From Aurantiacibacter aquimixticola (GTDB lineage: Bacteria > Pseudomonadota > Alphaproteobacteria > Sphingomonadales > Sphingomonadaceae): 64,000 nt of DNA. A program made the position numbers and the translations under genes. Positions 9,161-19,553 of the stretch are shown piece after piece (the stretch's first letter is position 1; each line of letters starts with the position of its first letter). The notes below the pieces were generated by a model, which did no database searches, had not been told where the DNA came from, and worked only from the letters and a program-made list of their open reading frames with translations. The stretch covers positions 1,240,001 to 1,304,000 of the forward strand of contig NZ_RAHX01000001.1 in NCBI RefSeq assembly GCF_003605475.1, written 5' to 3'.

Positions 9161-10219
9161 ATGAAGCTGATGATGAGCGCCATGTACGCTCTCGCCCTCG
9201 CCGCCACGCCCGCCCTCGCGCAGGGCCAGGGGAACGGCAACGGTAACGGTAACGGTAACGGCAATCGCGGCGGCCAGCAGGCGGAGCGCGGCAATCCCGG
9301 CAATGGCAACGCCGATCGCGGCAATCGTGGCGGCGGCCAGCGCGAGGCGCGCGGCAATCGCGGGAATGGCCAGTCGGCGCGTGGCAATGGCGGCAACCGT
9401 GGCAACGGCGATGCCGAGCACGGCAATCGCGGAAACGGGAACGCGCAGGGCAATGCCAATCGCGGCGGCGGACGCGACATCGTCGGCAACCGCGGAAACG
9501 GAAATGCGAACGGCAATCGCGGCAATGGCAATCGCGGCAATGGCAATGCCTATCGCGGGAACGACCGCGATCGTGGCGGCGTGGATTTTCGCATCGATAC
9601 CCGCCGCGATGACGGCCTGATCGAGCGCGTGCTGTATCGCGATGCGGGCATCGCCGATGGCTGCCCTCCCGGCCTTGCGAAGAAGCGCAATGGCTGCCTG
9701 CCGCCCGGCCAGGCGAAGAAGCTGGACGACCGCTACAGCCGCTACTCACGCTACTCACCGGACTGGTGGGGTCTGCCTTACGATCGCGGAAACTACTTCT
9801 ACGATGACGGCTTCCTGCTGCGCTACAGTGGCGACCGCGTGTCGGGCTTCATCCCGCTGCTTGGCGGAGCGCTGTCCGTCGGCAATCAATGGCCGGGCGA
9901 TTACGGCTATCGCCAGGTGCCGGACTATTATTCGAGCTATTACGGCCTCGGCGACGATTATCGCTATGCCGACAATGTGGTCTACCGCCTCGACCCCGAA
10001 ACCACGGCGATCACCTCCATTGCGGCCCTGCTGACGGGTGACGAGTTCGTCGTCGGCCAGCCCGCTCCGCGCGGATACGACGTGTATAACGTGCCCTACG
10101 CCTATCGTGACCGTTATCGCGACGGGCCGGACAGCCGCTATCGCTACAATGACGGCTATGTCTATCGGATCGATCCCGAAACCCAGCTCGTCGCCGCGGC
10201 GATCGAACTGTTGCTGTGA
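9161..10219 (+). CDS. Exported Gly/Asn-repeat protein with Cys-containing C-terminal region
   Basis: 352 residues. The signal peptide MKLMMSAMYALALAATPALAQ is followed by a repeat tract to about residue 135, built from GNG, NRGNG and RGNGNA units. The encoding DNA begins as near-perfect AACGGT/C hexamers (9232-9264). After it comes ADGCPPGLAKKRNGCLPPGQAKK, a short motif common in sphingomonad envelope proteins with RcnB-like C-termini. A Tyr/Asp-rich region of repeating VYRIDPET units follows; that string occurs near 345 and a related VYRLDPETTAI near 285. The start is set by AAAGGAG 10 bases upstream. The function is unknown. Confidence 0.75.
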   Translation: MKLMMSAMYALALAATPALAQGQGNGNGNGNGNGNRGGQQAERGNPGNGNADRGNRGGGQREARGNRGNGQSARGNGGNRGNGDAEHGNRGNGNAQGNANRGGGRDIVGNRGNGNANGNRGNGNRGNGNAYRGNDRDRGGVDFRIDTRRDDGLIERVLYRDAGIADGCPPGLAKKRNGCLPPGQAKKLDDRYSRYSRYSPDWWGLPYDRGNYFYDDGFLLRYSGDRVSGFIPLLGGALSVGNQWPGDYGYRQVPDYYSSYYGLGDDYRYADNVVYRLDPETTAITSIAALLTGDEFVVGQPAPRGYDVYNVPYAYRDRYRDGPDSRYRYNDGYVYRIDPETQLVAAAIELLL

Positions 10220-10230
10220 GGGGGCCGAAT

Positions 10231-10797
10231 ATGACGTTTTACATCACGAAACGCGCATTCCTCGCGTTCGGCACGGCATTGGCGCTGGCGTTATCGGGTT
10301 GCACCGAGCAGGGCGATGACGCCGCATCTGGCGAACAGGCGGAGCCGGGCACGCAGAGCATCTCCGCGCTGATTGCGGGGCAGGACGACCTCGCCATCAT
10401 CGGATCGCTCCTGTCGGACAGCGGCCTTGGCGACACTTTCGACGGCCTTGCCGCCTACACCGTCTTCGCTCCCACCGATGCGGCGCTCGGCAATCTGCCG
10501 GACGATTTCACCGGCGAGGCAGCGCGTCCCGCGCTCGTCGCCATGCTGCGCGAACATGTCATGCCTGGTTACGTGACCGTGGACGACATCACTCGCGCCG
10601 TCGAGGAAGGTGGCGGCTCGGTCGAAATGCGCACGATGGGCGAAGGCACCCTCACATTCCGCGCGAAAGGCGACAATCTCGTCGTTTCGGGCGGCAGTGG
10701 TGAAAGCGCGGCGATAGTGCAATCGGAAATGCTCGGCGGCAATGGCGTGGTCATTCCGGTCGACGCAGTGCTCAAGGATTTCGACCCCGAAGCTTGA
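10231..10797 (+). CDS. Fasciclin (FAS1) domain lipoprotein
   Basis: 188 residues from ATG 10231 (the GTG at 10216 overlaps the previous stop and is less likely). The N-terminus ends in ALALSGC, a lipobox. One FAS1 domain follows: SALIAGQDDLAIIGSLLSDSG, the hallmark YTVFAPTDAALGNLP, LREHVMPGYVTVDDI, and the closing GVVIPVDAVLKD. FAS1 domains mediate cell-surface adhesion in several bacteria, but the ligand cannot be read from sequence. It lies 11 bp after the Gly/Asn-repeat protein gene, and the two may form one envelope-related unit. It converges on tamB. Confidence 0.9.
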   Translation: MTFYITKRAFLAFGTALALALSGCTEQGDDAASGEQAEPGTQSISALIAGQDDLAIIGSLLSDSGLGDTFDGLAAYTVFAPTDAALGNLPDDFTGEAARPALVAMLREHVMPGYVTVDDITRAVEEGGGSVEMRTMGEGTLTFRAKGDNLVVSGGSGESAAIVQSEMLGGNGVVIPVDAVLKDFDPEA

Positions 10798-10810
10798 CAG
10801 CCCTGCTCGG

Positions 10811-13800
10811 CTAGTAGTCCCGCCGATACTCCGCTGCCGCGCTATGGCGGCCCACCGTGCTGACCGTGGCGAGCAGATTGAGCCAGCTCGACACGCGGAA
10901 TTCGGCATTGGTGGCGGAATAGCCTGCTCCGTCGGTGATGATCTCGACATAGAAGCGGCGGCCGAAATTCTTGCCCAGTGCAATGGCGGTGCCGCGATCC
11001 AGCGCGGCATCTGCCGGCACCAGTCGCAGGCGATCGAGGCCGATGGCGTCGCGCAGCTGGTTGATCGGGCCGGTGCCCGATCCGCCGCGCAGGCTCGCCA
11101 CGGCGGCGCCCAATTGCAGGGCATCGGTCGCGGAAAGACTGGTGATGGAACCGCCGAATAGCAGCCGCGCCAGCAGCTCTTCCTCGGGCAAAGCCGGGGT
11201 CGAGGAGAAGGTAATCTCGGGCTGGCTCGCATTACCGCGCACGTTCACATCGACGGAGAGGCCATCCACTTCGGTTTCTGCCAGAAGGTCTATGCGCGGA
11301 TCGAGTGGGACGTTGCGATCGAAGAAGATCTCGCCGCGCGTGATCTCGAAGCGCGTACCGGCAAAGCTGTAGAAGCCCTGACGCGGCACGATCTCGACAT
11401 TGCCGTCCAGACGCGGATCGTCGGTCGTTCCGCGAATCTGCAGATTGTCGGTCCGCCACTCGCTGTCCAAGCCAAGTCCATCGACCTCGATGGCGCCCGG
11501 CGCGCTGACATCGATCAGATAGCGCCATGGTGCGGTCACCGTGCGGGTCGGCGCGACGTCGGCGGGCAGATTGATTTCGCGCGTTTCGATCTGTGGCAAT
11601 TCGCGGATGGCCTCGGCCGTCGCGCCCAACTGCCAGCGCGCGCCTCTTGCTCGCAGACGTCCCGCGATCGTGCCACCCACGCCATTGGAAACGATGCGCA
11701 TCGGCCCGGTAATCGTCGCGCCCATATTCGCGAGGTCGAGCAATTCGGCATTCCGCGCGGCGAGGCGGATATCCATCTGCGGACCGCGCTCTGCGGTGAT
11801 GTTCGACAGGTCGACGAAGCCGCTGCCGCTCACCCGGCCGCCATTGGGCGCATCGCCTGCAAAGCTGGTCAGATTGAAGCGCGATCCGTCGAACCGACCG
11901 CGCACACGCGCGCCGGTAACATCGGTGCCGATCAGCGCGCTGCGAACCCGCAGGCTGTCACCCGACACCGAGCCCTGCACCCGCGGATCGCCGAGCGTGC
12001 CGCGCACATCGGCGGCGACCATTACCGGCCCCGTCACATCGATCAGGTCGATAGCCGCCAGTCGCCAGAGCGCCGCGCTCGAGCCGTTATAGCGAAGCTG
12101 GGCGAACAGGTCGCCGCGATACAGCCGGTCGGTCAGACTGCCAGCGGTCGGCAAGTCGGCGATGCGCGCCTGAAGGCGGCCGTCCAGACCGTTGCCGTCA
12201 TCCATCACCGCGCGCGCCTGAAGCAGGCTTTCGGAGAGATTGGCGACCAGCGCGATGTCGATCGGGCGGGAGGAGAGAAGCGCGCTCGATCTGGTAAGAT
12301 CGTCGATGACCAGCCGAGCCTCGCCGATCGGCAGGCCGTTCGCACCGCCGGCAAACTCGACCACGCCCGACACGGTGCCGCCCACGCCGAGCTCACCGAC
12401 AACGACATCGGCCAGCCCCATCGGCATCTCGTTCAGCGCAAGGCGGCCCTCGGCCGGGCCAGCACCGCCGAACGTGCCGCTGGCGATCACGAAACCGTCG
12501 CCGAAGGAGAGCTGCGTGCGCTGCAATTCCCAGCCGCCATCGTCCTGCGCGACCAGCACGGCGCGGCGCGGCATGGAAATGTCGCGGCCCGCATAGGAAC
12601 CATCCACGGCCACTGCGACGCGCTCCGGCGTGGCCCGGCCATTCACCAGCAGCTCGAAGCGGCTGCCCCGGCGGCCCCTGAGTGCTGCGTCGAAAGTGCC
12701 GACGCCGTCGACCACCTCTGCCCGCGCGGCCAGGCGACCGATGAAGATATTGCCGTAGGAAAGCCCTTGCAGATTGGCACTGCCCGTCACCGTCGTGTCC
12801 GCGCCAGCGATCACGCCGCTCGCGTCGATCGTGCCGCGATTGATGGCGAGGCCGCCCGCTCCGCCGAAGCGGGCATCGCGTGCGGTCAGATCGACATCGA
12901 AGCCCTGTCCGCCGTCGCGCACTGCAAGATCGACCGTGCCCTCCACACCGCCGCGCGACAGGTCGAGCGCGCCCGCGACGCCGCCCTCCACGAGATTCAG
13001 CGTGCCCGCCACCCGCGTCTCCGCGACATCGAGCCGATCGATAACGATGCTCGTGTCGCCATTCTCGTCTATCTCGAGATTGAGCAGGCCGTCGAAGGGC
13101 CCGAGCGTCGAGCCACCGCTGGTCACGATCTCGAAGCCGTCATCGGTTGGCGAAAGAGTCACGCGCACATCGCTGAGGCCTGCGGCGGGGAACGGATCGG
13201 CGAAGACGAGCGTCGCGCGCGGACCGTCATTTGCCAGCGTCGCCTCCACTGTAAACGGCCCATATTCGGTATGACGTCCGGAGCCTGCGACGCTGGTCGT
13301 CCCGTCCTGCACCGTGCCGTCGAGATTGGCAGTCAGCATACTGGCGCGCACGTCGAAATCGTTGAACACCAGCGCTTGCCCGGATGCGATGGTGATGCCG
13401 CCATCGAAGCGGATATTGTTGCCCGCCAGATTCTCGATGGTCGAATTGGTGATACGCTCCACACGGCCCTGCAGGTCTGCCGCCAGACGCCACGGATTGC
13501 CGCCGCCGATCGTGAAGTCGATCTGCGCGCCCGCATCGATCACGCCGATGCCATCGAAAGGCAGGTCGGCGACATTCACCGGGCCTGTCACCCGGGTGAG
13601 GCCGGTTTCGAAATCGCTGTTGAGGCCGAGCCGGGCCTGCAGACCCTGGAATTGCACATCGAAATCGTCGGACAGCAGCTCGCTTCCCGCGAAAACGAGC
13701 GTGCCGTTTATCCTGCCGTCGAACAGCCGCGGATCGAACAGTTCGACGCCGCTGACGACCCGGCCCACACTTGCATCGACGGGGATGGTGAAGCGCGTGC

Positions 13801-15031
13801 CGTCGTAAGTCAGCGTGCCGCTCTGCACGAGATCGGTCACGATCGTGCCGCCTGCATCGACTTCCGCCACAGTCAGACGATGTGGCACCGTCAGCTCGCG
13901 GAACGGTCCGTCCAGCGTCGCTTCGATTGCGGCACCGGTCAGCGCGATATCTTCGGCAAACAATGTTGGATCGAGCAGCTGCGCAGCCACGACCACGTCC
14001 TGAAAGCGATTGTTGGCGAGGTCGATCGCGCCCGCGCCGTCGGCATTCACGCCGCGCCCGCGCAGGATGAATTCGCCTTCGAGGATACTGGCCTCGAGCG
14101 TTCCCGACGCATTGACTGTCACCACGTCGCCCAGCGCCCTTGCGGGCAGCCCTTCGAGATAGCCATTGGGGCGCGCGCGGCCGACGATGCGGTATTGGCC
14201 ATCTTCGTTGTAAATGTCGAAATCGAGCAGGCGGACGCCGCCCTGCACCGCGTCCAGCTCGCCGGCCCAGCTCGTCCAGGTTCCGTCCCCGTCGAGCCGG
14301 ATTGCAAGGTCTTCCTGCGCGCCGATCATAGCGGCGAGGAAGCCGCCTTCGGGCGCGCGCCAGTTGACGTCGAGATCGAAGCGGTCGCCATCGGGCTCGG
14401 CGTAGACCAATGCGTCGAACACATCGCCGCCGCCGAACGCGCCCTCCGCATCGAGATAGACCAGCCCGTCGCGAATATCGGCTTCGGCGGCGAAATCGAT
14501 GACGCGCTCTTCGCCGAGCAGGCCTTCGGCGACAGTCAGATCCTCGATGGCGAAGCGATCGATGCGAATGTCGAAATCGGGCAGGATCGGCGCGTCGGGG
14601 TCACCCTCGATGAGCTCGGGCGCGGCGTAGAGTGTGCCGCCCGTCAGGACGAGGTGTCGGACGTCGAGCCCGCTGAAGAACCATTTGTATGGGCGCCAGT
14701 TGAGATCGATTGTCGGCACTTCGAGGAAGAGCGTGTCGTTCGCATCGTAGAAGCGCACGTCCTTGAGCGTGCTCGACCACAGGACCGATCCGTCGATCTC
14801 TCCCACTTCCACCGACAGGCCGGAGGCAGGCGACACGCTGGAAATCTGATCGACGATGAATTGCCGGCCCGGCGGCGTGTGCAGGAAAGCGAGGAAAAGC
14901 AGGACGATGCCGACGATCGCGGCGAGGATCCAGCCGACCGCCTTCAATGGCTTCGTGACGAAACGGCGCTTCCTTTTACGCGGCGCGTCCTCTGCCTGCG
15001 CTTCCCCGTCCATCGTCGCGTCTTCGGCCAT
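10811..15031 (-). CDS. tamB: Translocation and assembly module protein TamB
   Basis: Very long inner-membrane-anchored protein (1406 residues) that spans the periplasm and works with TamA in outer-membrane protein insertion and lipid transport. Basic N-terminus (RKRKRRFVTKPLK), one membrane helix (VGWILAAIVGIVLLFLAFLHTPPGRQFI), then long beta-repetitive sequence. The C-terminal ~350 residues have the TamB/DUF490 pattern, including NVEIVPRQGFYSFAGTRFEI, FDRNVPLDPRIDLLAETEV, and LLARLLFGG; the end RVSSWLNLLATVSTVGRHSAAAEYRRDY resembles a terminal barrel-type strand. Its ATG overlaps the tamA stop by one base, confirming coupling. The opposite strand carries a long open frame that is a compositional shadow. 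Confidence 0.93.
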   Translation of the reverse strand: MAEDATMDGEAQAEDAPRKRKRRFVTKPLKAVGWILAAIVGIVLLFLAFLHTPPGRQFIVDQISSVSPASGLSVEVGEIDGSVLWSSTLKDVRFYDANDTLFLEVPTIDLNWRPYKWFFSGLDVRHLVLTGGTLYAAPELIEGDPDAPILPDFDIRIDRFAIEDLTVAEGLLGEERVIDFAAEADIRDGLVYLDAEGAFGGGDVFDALVYAEPDGDRFDLDVNWRAPEGGFLAAMIGAQEDLAIRLDGDGTWTSWAGELDAVQGGVRLLDFDIYNEDGQYRIVGRARPNGYLEGLPARALGDVVTVNASGTLEASILEGEFILRGRGVNADGAGAIDLANNRFQDVVVAAQLLDPTLFAEDIALTGAAIEATLDGPFRELTVPHRLTVAEVDAGGTIVTDLVQSGTLTYDGTRFTIPVDASVGRVVSGVELFDPRLFDGRINGTLVFAGSELLSDDFDVQFQGLQARLGLNSDFETGLTRVTGPVNVADLPFDGIGVIDAGAQIDFTIGGGNPWRLAADLQGRVERITNSTIENLAGNNIRFDGGITIASGQALVFNDFDVRASMLTANLDGTVQDGTTSVAGSGRHTEYGPFTVEATLANDGPRATLVFADPFPAAGLSDVRVTLSPTDDGFEIVTSGGSTLGPFDGLLNLEIDENGDTSIVIDRLDVAETRVAGTLNLVEGGVAGALDLSRGGVEGTVDLAVRDGGQGFDVDLTARDARFGGAGGLAINRGTIDASGVIAGADTTVTGSANLQGLSYGNIFIGRLAARAEVVDGVGTFDAALRGRRGSRFELLVNGRATPERVAVAVDGSYAGRDISMPRRAVLVAQDDGGWELQRTQLSFGDGFVIASGTFGGAGPAEGRLALNEMPMGLADVVVGELGVGGTVSGVVEFAGGANGLPIGEARLVIDDLTRSSALLSSRPIDIALVANLSESLLQARAVMDDGNGLDGRLQARIADLPTAGSLTDRLYRGDLFAQLRYNGSSAALWRLAAIDLIDVTGPVMVAADVRGTLGDPRVQGSVSGDSLRVRSALIGTDVTGARVRGRFDGSRFNLTSFAGDAPNGGRVSGSGFVDLSNITAERGPQMDIRLAARNAELLDLANMGATITGPMRIVSNGVGGTIAGRLRARGARWQLGATAEAIRELPQIETREINLPADVAPTRTVTAPWRYLIDVSAPGAIEVDGLGLDSEWRTDNLQIRGTTDDPRLDGNVEIVPRQGFYSFAGTRFEITRGEIFFDRNVPLDPRIDLLAETEVDGLSVDVNVRGNASQPEITFSSTPALPEEELLARLLFGGSITSLSATDALQLGAAVASLRGGSGTGPINQLRDAIGLDRLRLVPADAALDRGTAIALGKNFGRRFYVEIITDGAGYSATNAEFRVSSWLNLLATVSTVGRHSAAAEYRRDY

Positions 15032-17214
15032 CAGAAGGCTTGCCCCAGCCCGACATAGACGGCGATCCAGCTGTCGTTCGGCCCCGGATTAAGCGGCACG
15101 GCGAGGTCGATCCGGAGCGGGCCGAAGCCGGTATTGTAGCGCGCACCCACGCCCGCACCGAACTTGATGACGTCGAAATCGGGGAATTCGCCTGTGCCGA
15201 CGGAGCCTGCATCGAAGAACGGCACGACGCTGACGGCCCCGTCGAGGAAATTGGTGCCGATGCGCGCTTCCACGCTCGCTTCGACGACGCTGCGCCCACC
15301 GATGGGGTCGCCGACATCGTTCAGCGGGCCAATCATGCGATAGCCATAGCCGCGCACCGAGCCGCCGCCGCCCGCATAGAGCCTGCGCGATGGCGCGATC
15401 TCCTCGACCTCCGCCCCCGGAATGCTCGCCAGCCGCACGCGGCCCGCCAGAACGGTGTTCTCGTTGATCGACTGGTAGTAGCTCGCATCGACCTGGCTGC
15501 GAATGTAGAAGCTCTGCACGCCGTCATTGTCGGAGATTTCGGGCGACAGGCGGCCCGACAGGCGCCAGCCCTCGGTCGGATCGAGAAGATCGTCCGAGTT
15601 GTCGAGCTGGGCGTAAAGCGGCAGCGCGGCGATGAAGTAGGTTTCGCGCGGCAATTCGACATCGTCGATATCGCGCTCGCTTTCCTGCGTCGCGACCAGT
15701 TCGAGGCCGACCGACCAGCTGAAGTCCTTCTGGAACAGCAGATTGCTGACACGCTCGAAGGTGCCGATCAGTGATGCGGTGCGCGCATCGTAGGCGTCGT
15801 AATCGATCGTGCTGGCATAGGCATCCAGCGTCAGGATCTGGTCGCGATCGCGGAAATTGTTCTTGCGGAAAGTGACGCCCGCCAGCTGCTCGCGGGTGCC
15901 CAGAATGCCGCGCACGCGCAGCAGGCCTTCTGGCGGGAACAAGTTGCGGTGCTCCCACATCCCCTCGACGCGGACACCCACTTCGGTGCCGAAGCCGATA
16001 TTGGCGGCGATGGTGCGCAGGGGTGCCGGTTCGAGCTCGGCGGCGATGTTGACGAGGCCCGGCTCGTCGCCGACCGGCTCCTCCACCACTTCGGGCGTCA
16101 GCGTTACCGAGCCGACGAGGCCGGTGGCAAGGATCGCGCGGCGCAGGTCCATCTCGTCGCTGCGCTGGTAGATGTCGCCCGCATCCCAGCGCGCGATGCG
16201 CGTCAGGTGATCGCCCGGCAGGAAGCCCGGCAAATTGCTGGTGACGACATTGACGTTGTACTGACCGCCCGGCTCGACCGGCATGGTGAGGTCGCCCTCT
16301 TCGCGGTCGTGATCGACCAGCAGCTCGGGATCCTCGATGGCGGCGAAGGGGTATCCCGTCTCGCCCAGCTGCGTGTCGAGGTCGGCGCGCTCGATCTCGA
16401 TCGCGTCGAGCGAGATGAAATCGCCGGGGAATATCTCGAACGAAGCGCGCAGCTCATCGGCGTTGTTGGCGGAGCCGAGATTGCCGAGATCGATCGCGCC
16501 GAAACGATAGCGCGTGCCGGGAATAACGTCGAAACGCGCGGCGGGCCGTTCCAGATCGGCCTCGACCTCCTGATCGAGCTGGCCGACGCTGCGGATCACC
16601 TGCGCATCGTAATATCCGTAGACGCGCAGCATCTGCTGCAGCAATTCCTCGTCATTGCGCGCCTGCACGGCGAGGCGGGCGAGATTGCCGTCATCCTCGA
16701 GCTCCGCAATGGTCGAGAGGCTGCGGAAGCGTTCGAGGAACTCTTCGCGCTCCGGAAAAAGCGATGTGTCGGACGGGAAGACGAGGACCAGCTCGTTCGT
16801 GATCCGCTCTTCACTGCCGGCGGGGATTGGCGGAATTTCCTCGTCGAAATTCGCAAATTCGATCGGGTCGGCGGGATCGGGATCGAGCGGGGCCAGCTGC
16901 GGCAATTCGATCTGGTCGGGCCACGGAATGTCGATCAGCGGCATTTCCGCAAAGTCCGGGTCAAGCACCAATGGCGCGTCTTCCTGCGCGGCGGCTTCGT
17001 CGGAAACGCCCTGCTCGGCCCACTCCTCGGGATTTTCGACGGCGCTGTCCGGGATCAGGTCCTCGAGAGAGGGCGCGTCCTGCATGTCCTGTGCGGTGGC
17101 AGGCGCGGCCAGCAGGGCAAGGGCCGCCGCCACTGTGCTGGCACCGAAACGCCAGCGATCAGGCGCGCTTATATTCGGCCTGAAGTCCCGGTGTGTTGTC
17201 CTTGGAGCCGCCAT
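15031..17214 (-). CDS. tamA: TamA/BamA-family outer-membrane assembly protein
   Basis: Outer-membrane barrel partner of TamB. Starting at ATG 17214 gives 727 residues; the larger open frame to 17460 is antisense-like sequence inside bpt. A signal segment ends [12 protein letters not shown] (about residue 42), followed by an acidic linker, POTRA-like repeats (around [29 protein letters not shown] and [14 protein letters not shown]) and a C-terminal bacterial surface antigen barrel. The barrel shows [47 protein letters not shown] and a closing VYVGLGQAF. The 5' end overlaps the bpt 3' end by 56 bp, so the start is the uncertain part. Confidence 0.9.
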   Translation of the reverse strand: MAAPRTTHRDFRPNISAPDRWRFGASTVAAALALLAAPATAQDMQDAPSLEDLIPDSAVENPEEWAEQGVSDEAAAQEDAPLVLDPDFAEMPLIDIPWPDQIELPQLAPLDPDPADPIEFANFDEEIPPIPAGSEERITNELVLVFPSDTSLFPEREEFLERFRSLSTIAELEDDGNLARLAVQARNDEELLQQMLRVYGYYDAQVIRSVGQLDQEVEADLERPAARFDVIPGTRYRFGAIDLGNLGSANNADELRASFEIFPGDFISLDAIEIERADLDTQLGETGYPFAAIEDPELLVDHDREEGDLTMPVEPGGQYNVNVVTSNLPGFLPGDHLTRIARWDAGDIYQRSDEMDLRRAILATGLVGSVTLTPEVVEEPVGDEPGLVNIAAELEPAPLRTIAANIGFGTEVGVRVEGMWEHRNLFPPEGLLRVRGILGTREQLAGVTFRKNNFRDRDQILTLDAYASTIDYDAYDARTASLIGTFERVSNLLFQKDFSWSVGLELVATQESERDIDDVELPRETYFIAALPLYAQLDNSDDLLDPTEGWRLSGRLSPEISDNDGVQSFYIRSQVDASYYQSINENTVLAGRVRLASIPGAEVEEIAPSRRLYAGGGGSVRGYGYRMIGPLNDVGDPIGGRSVVEASVEARIGTNFLDGAVSVVPFFDAGSVGTGEFPDFDVIKFGAGVGARYNTGFGPLRIDLAVPLNPGPNDSWIAVYVGLGQAF

Positions 17215-18010
17215 CGGGGGCCGGCACTCTCTCTCCGCCCCCGCAGGTTGCGTTTCGGATGAGGCCCTGCTGCTCGCTTTCGGACATCCGCCGCCAGCCA
17301 TCGGGGCCGAGCCGTTCGAGCGGGCGGAAGCGGACCTTGTACTGCATCCGCGCGGAGCCTTCGACCCAGTAGCCGAGATAGACATAGGGCAGGCCCGCCC
17401 GTCCCGCGCGGCGGATGTGATCGAGAATGACGTACGTTCCAAGCCCGCTGCGATCCTCATGCTCCGGGTCGTAGAAGCTGTAAATCATCGATAACCCGTC
17501 ACCCTGCCTGTCCATCAGGCAGGCAGCGACCAGACGACCCTGGCCCTCGTTATCAGAAGGCTCTCTATATTCAACGACAAAGCTCGATACGCTCGTATGC
17601 TCGACCATGTCGGCATAATCCACTTCGTCCATTGCCGCCATGCCGCCGCCGGGGTGGCGATGTTCGAGATATTTCTGCAGCAATTCGAATTGCTCGGCCG
17701 TCGCCCAGGGGCGACACTCGGCAGAGGTCAGGTCGGAATTGCGCTTGAGATTGCGTTTCTGCGAGGAGGACGGCCTGAAATTCTGCGCCGCGACGCGCAC
17801 CGAAACGCAGGCCCGACAATCAACGCAGGACGGGCGATAGGCCACCGTCTGACTGCGGCGAAAACCGATCCGGCCCAGCGCATCGTTCAACTGTTCCGCA
17901 TGCGTGCCCTTCAGCTCGGTGAACACCTTGCGTTCGGTCTTCCCGGCCAGATACGGGCACGGTGCCGGGCTGGTCACGAAGAAACGGGGAAAACGAACGG
18001 GGGCCGTCAC
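17159..18010 (-). CDS. bpt: Bacterial aminoacyl-tRNA-protein transferase (aspartate/glutamate leucyltransferase)
   Basis: N-end rule enzyme that, in bacteria, transfers Leu from tRNA to N-terminal Asp/Glu of proteins, marking them for ClpS/ClpAP; often annotated arginyltransferase. 283 residues. The N-terminal ATE domain has PCPYL and the Cys cluster [16 protein letters not shown] (Cys62, Cys65, Cys68). The C-terminal GNAT-like domain has [36 protein letters not shown] and [11 protein letters not shown]. It starts at GTG 18010. It shares 56 bp with tamA downstream, so the three minus-strand genes may be co-transcribed. Confidence 0.92.
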   Translation of the reverse strand: MTAPVRFPRFFVTSPAPCPYLAGKTERKVFTELKGTHAEQLNDALGRIGFRRSQTVAYRPSCVDCRACVSVRVAAQNFRPSSSQKRNLKRNSDLTSAECRPWATAEQFELLQKYLEHRHPGGGMAAMDEVDYADMVEHTSVSSFVVEYREPSDNEGQGRLVAACLMDRQGDGLSMIYSFYDPEHEDRSGLGTYVILDHIRRAGRAGLPYVYLGYWVEGSARMQYKVRFRPLERLGPDGWRRMSESEQQGLIRNATCGGGERVPAPDGGSKDNTPGLQAEYKRA

Positions 18011-18170
18011 GGTATCAGACTTGTCCTCTCGCCTGGCGGTTTACCACGAAACCGCGTGCTTGACGGCTTCAGCCATGCACCCGGGATTCGCTTGCGAGAA
18101 CCGTCTTAACCATAATTTGTGCACGCCGCAGGGAAAATTTCCACAAGTGGCGCTGCGCGTAAGGTCAAAC

Positions 18171-18185
18171 GCCCCGAAACGGGGC
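18171..18185. other. Short GC hairpin in the bpt-ilvA gap
   Basis: GCCCCG AAA CGGGGC forms a 6-bp stem with a 3-base loop within the 192-bp gap, 18 bases beyond the end of the threonine ammonia-lyase gene (minus strand). On that strand only GTTT follows, so it is at best a weak terminator. The rest of the gap (18011-18170) shows no gene. Confidence 0.4.
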
Positions 18186-18202
18186 AGGCCGGAGCCAGCC
18201 GG

Positions 18203-19453
18203 TCAATTCAATTCGACCTGGCTCACCCGATAACCCTTCTGAGTCAAAGCCTTGACCAAGGCATCGAGCTGCTGCTTGTCGCGCGCCTCGCATTCGATGT
18301 CCGTCACCAGACCCTTTGCGGGCAGATTGGTGAAAATGCGCTGGTGGTAGATTTCGATGATGTTGACATTGTGCGCATCGAATTCGCGCATCACCCGGAA
18401 GAGCGCGCCCGGCCTGTCCTGCAACGTGATCTGCAGCCGCGCGAGGCGGCCCGAGCGGGCGAGATCGCGCAGCAACACATTGGCGAGCAGGCGCGTGTCG
18501 ATATTGCCGCCGCACAGCACCAGGCCGATATTCTTGCCGGCGAAACGCTCCGGGTAGCTGAGGATGGCCGCTAGCCCGGCGGCACCTGCGCCTTCCACCA
18601 CGGTCTTCTCGATCTGCAGCAGCAGGCTCACCGCTTCTTCCAGGCACGGCTCGTCCACCAGGAGAATGTCGTCCACCAGCCTGTCGATCACCCCTTGCGT
18701 GAACCGACCCGGCTCTTTCACCGCAATGCCCTCGGCCAACGTATCGCCGCCCTTCGGCAAGGTTTCGCCCTTGAAGGCACAGTAGGAGGAGGGAAAAAGC
18801 CGCGCCTCAACGCCGATGACTTCGACCGGCGGATCGCGATCCTTGGCGACGGTCGCCATGCCGGAGATCAGGCCGCCCCCGCCAATCGGCGTGACGATGC
18901 AATCGACTTCCGGCGCATCCTCGAACAGTTCGAGAGCTGTCGTGCCCGCCCCCGCCGCGACGCGCGGATCGTCGAAGGGATGGACGAAAGTGAGCCCGCG
19001 CTCCTTTTCCAGTTCCCGTGCATGGGCGTAGGCATCGTCGAAAGTTTCGCCTTCCAGCATGACATTCCCGCCGACCTGCTCGGTCTGCATCACCTTCACC
19101 GTGGGCGTCGTGCGCGGCATGACGATGGTGACGGGGACGCCGAGGCGGGTGCCGTGATAGCTCAAACCCTGCGAATGATTGCCCGCGCTCGCCGCGATGA
19201 CGCCGCGCTGGCGCTGTTCTTCCGTCAGCTGCAGCAGCGCGTTCAGCGCACCGCGTTCCTTATAGGCGGCGGTGAATTGCAGGTTTTCGAATTTCAGCCA
19301 GATATTCGCGCCGGTAATCTTGCTCAGCGTCTGCGAGAACATGGTCGGTGTGCGCACCACCGCGCCCGCGATACGCTCCGCCGCGTCGCGCACATCCTGG
19401 ACGGTCAATTCCTCCGCGCGGGAAGCACTCTTCGCCTGGGTTACCTGGGTCAT
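18203..19453 (-). CDS. ilvA: Threonine ammonia-lyase (PLP-dependent, with ACT domain)
   Basis: Deaminates threonine to 2-oxobutyrate, feeding isoleucine synthesis. 416 residues. The PLP Schiff-base Lys65 sits in FTAAYKERGA, the Asn-containing SAGNHSQGLSYH follows, and the phosphate-binding glycine loop is IGGGGLISG. A C-terminal ACT domain (LQITLQDRPGALFRVMREFDAHNVNIIEIYHQR to the end) suggests allosteric control. The length and single ACT domain match the shorter forms also called tdcB-like; the biosynthetic role is therefore probable rather than certain. It is divergent from the dehydrogenase gene starting at 19554, with a 100-bp shared promoter region. Confidence 0.92.
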   Translation of the reverse strand: MTQVTQAKSASRAEELTVQDVRDAAERIAGAVVRTPTMFSQTLSKITGANIWLKFENLQFTAAYKERGALNALLQLTEEQRQRGVIAASAGNHSQGLSYHGTRLGVPVTIVMPRTTPTVKVMQTEQVGGNVMLEGETFDDAYAHARELEKERGLTFVHPFDDPRVAAGAGTTALELFEDAPEVDCIVTPIGGGGLISGMATVAKDRDPPVEVIGVEARLFPSSYCAFKGETLPKGGDTLAEGIAVKEPGRFTQGVIDRLVDDILLVDEPCLEEAVSLLLQIEKTVVEGAGAAGLAAILSYPERFAGKNIGLVLCGGNIDTRLLANVLLRDLARSGRLARLQITLQDRPGALFRVMREFDAHNVNIIEIYHQRIFTNLPAKGLVTDIECEARDKQQLDALVKALTQKGYRVSQVELN

Positions 19454-19553
19454 CCTTCCGCGCTAGCCAAAGCGGAGGCAAAGGGAAATAGGTGCGCAGC
19501 TTTCCCACCTGAAACATTGCCTTGCGAGGCAAAGCGCGGCAACGCTGTCTGCC

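Noticed and set aside
9232..9560. Repeat tract as a CRISPR array
   Set aside because: The repeats are 6-12 bp, in frame, lack unique spacers and encode Gly/Asn units of an exported protein.
12767..15058. 763-residue open frame on the plus strand
   Set aside because: Lies wholly antisense to tamB, with His/Ala/Arg-rich translation and no motif; high-GC codon bias keeps the opposite strand open.
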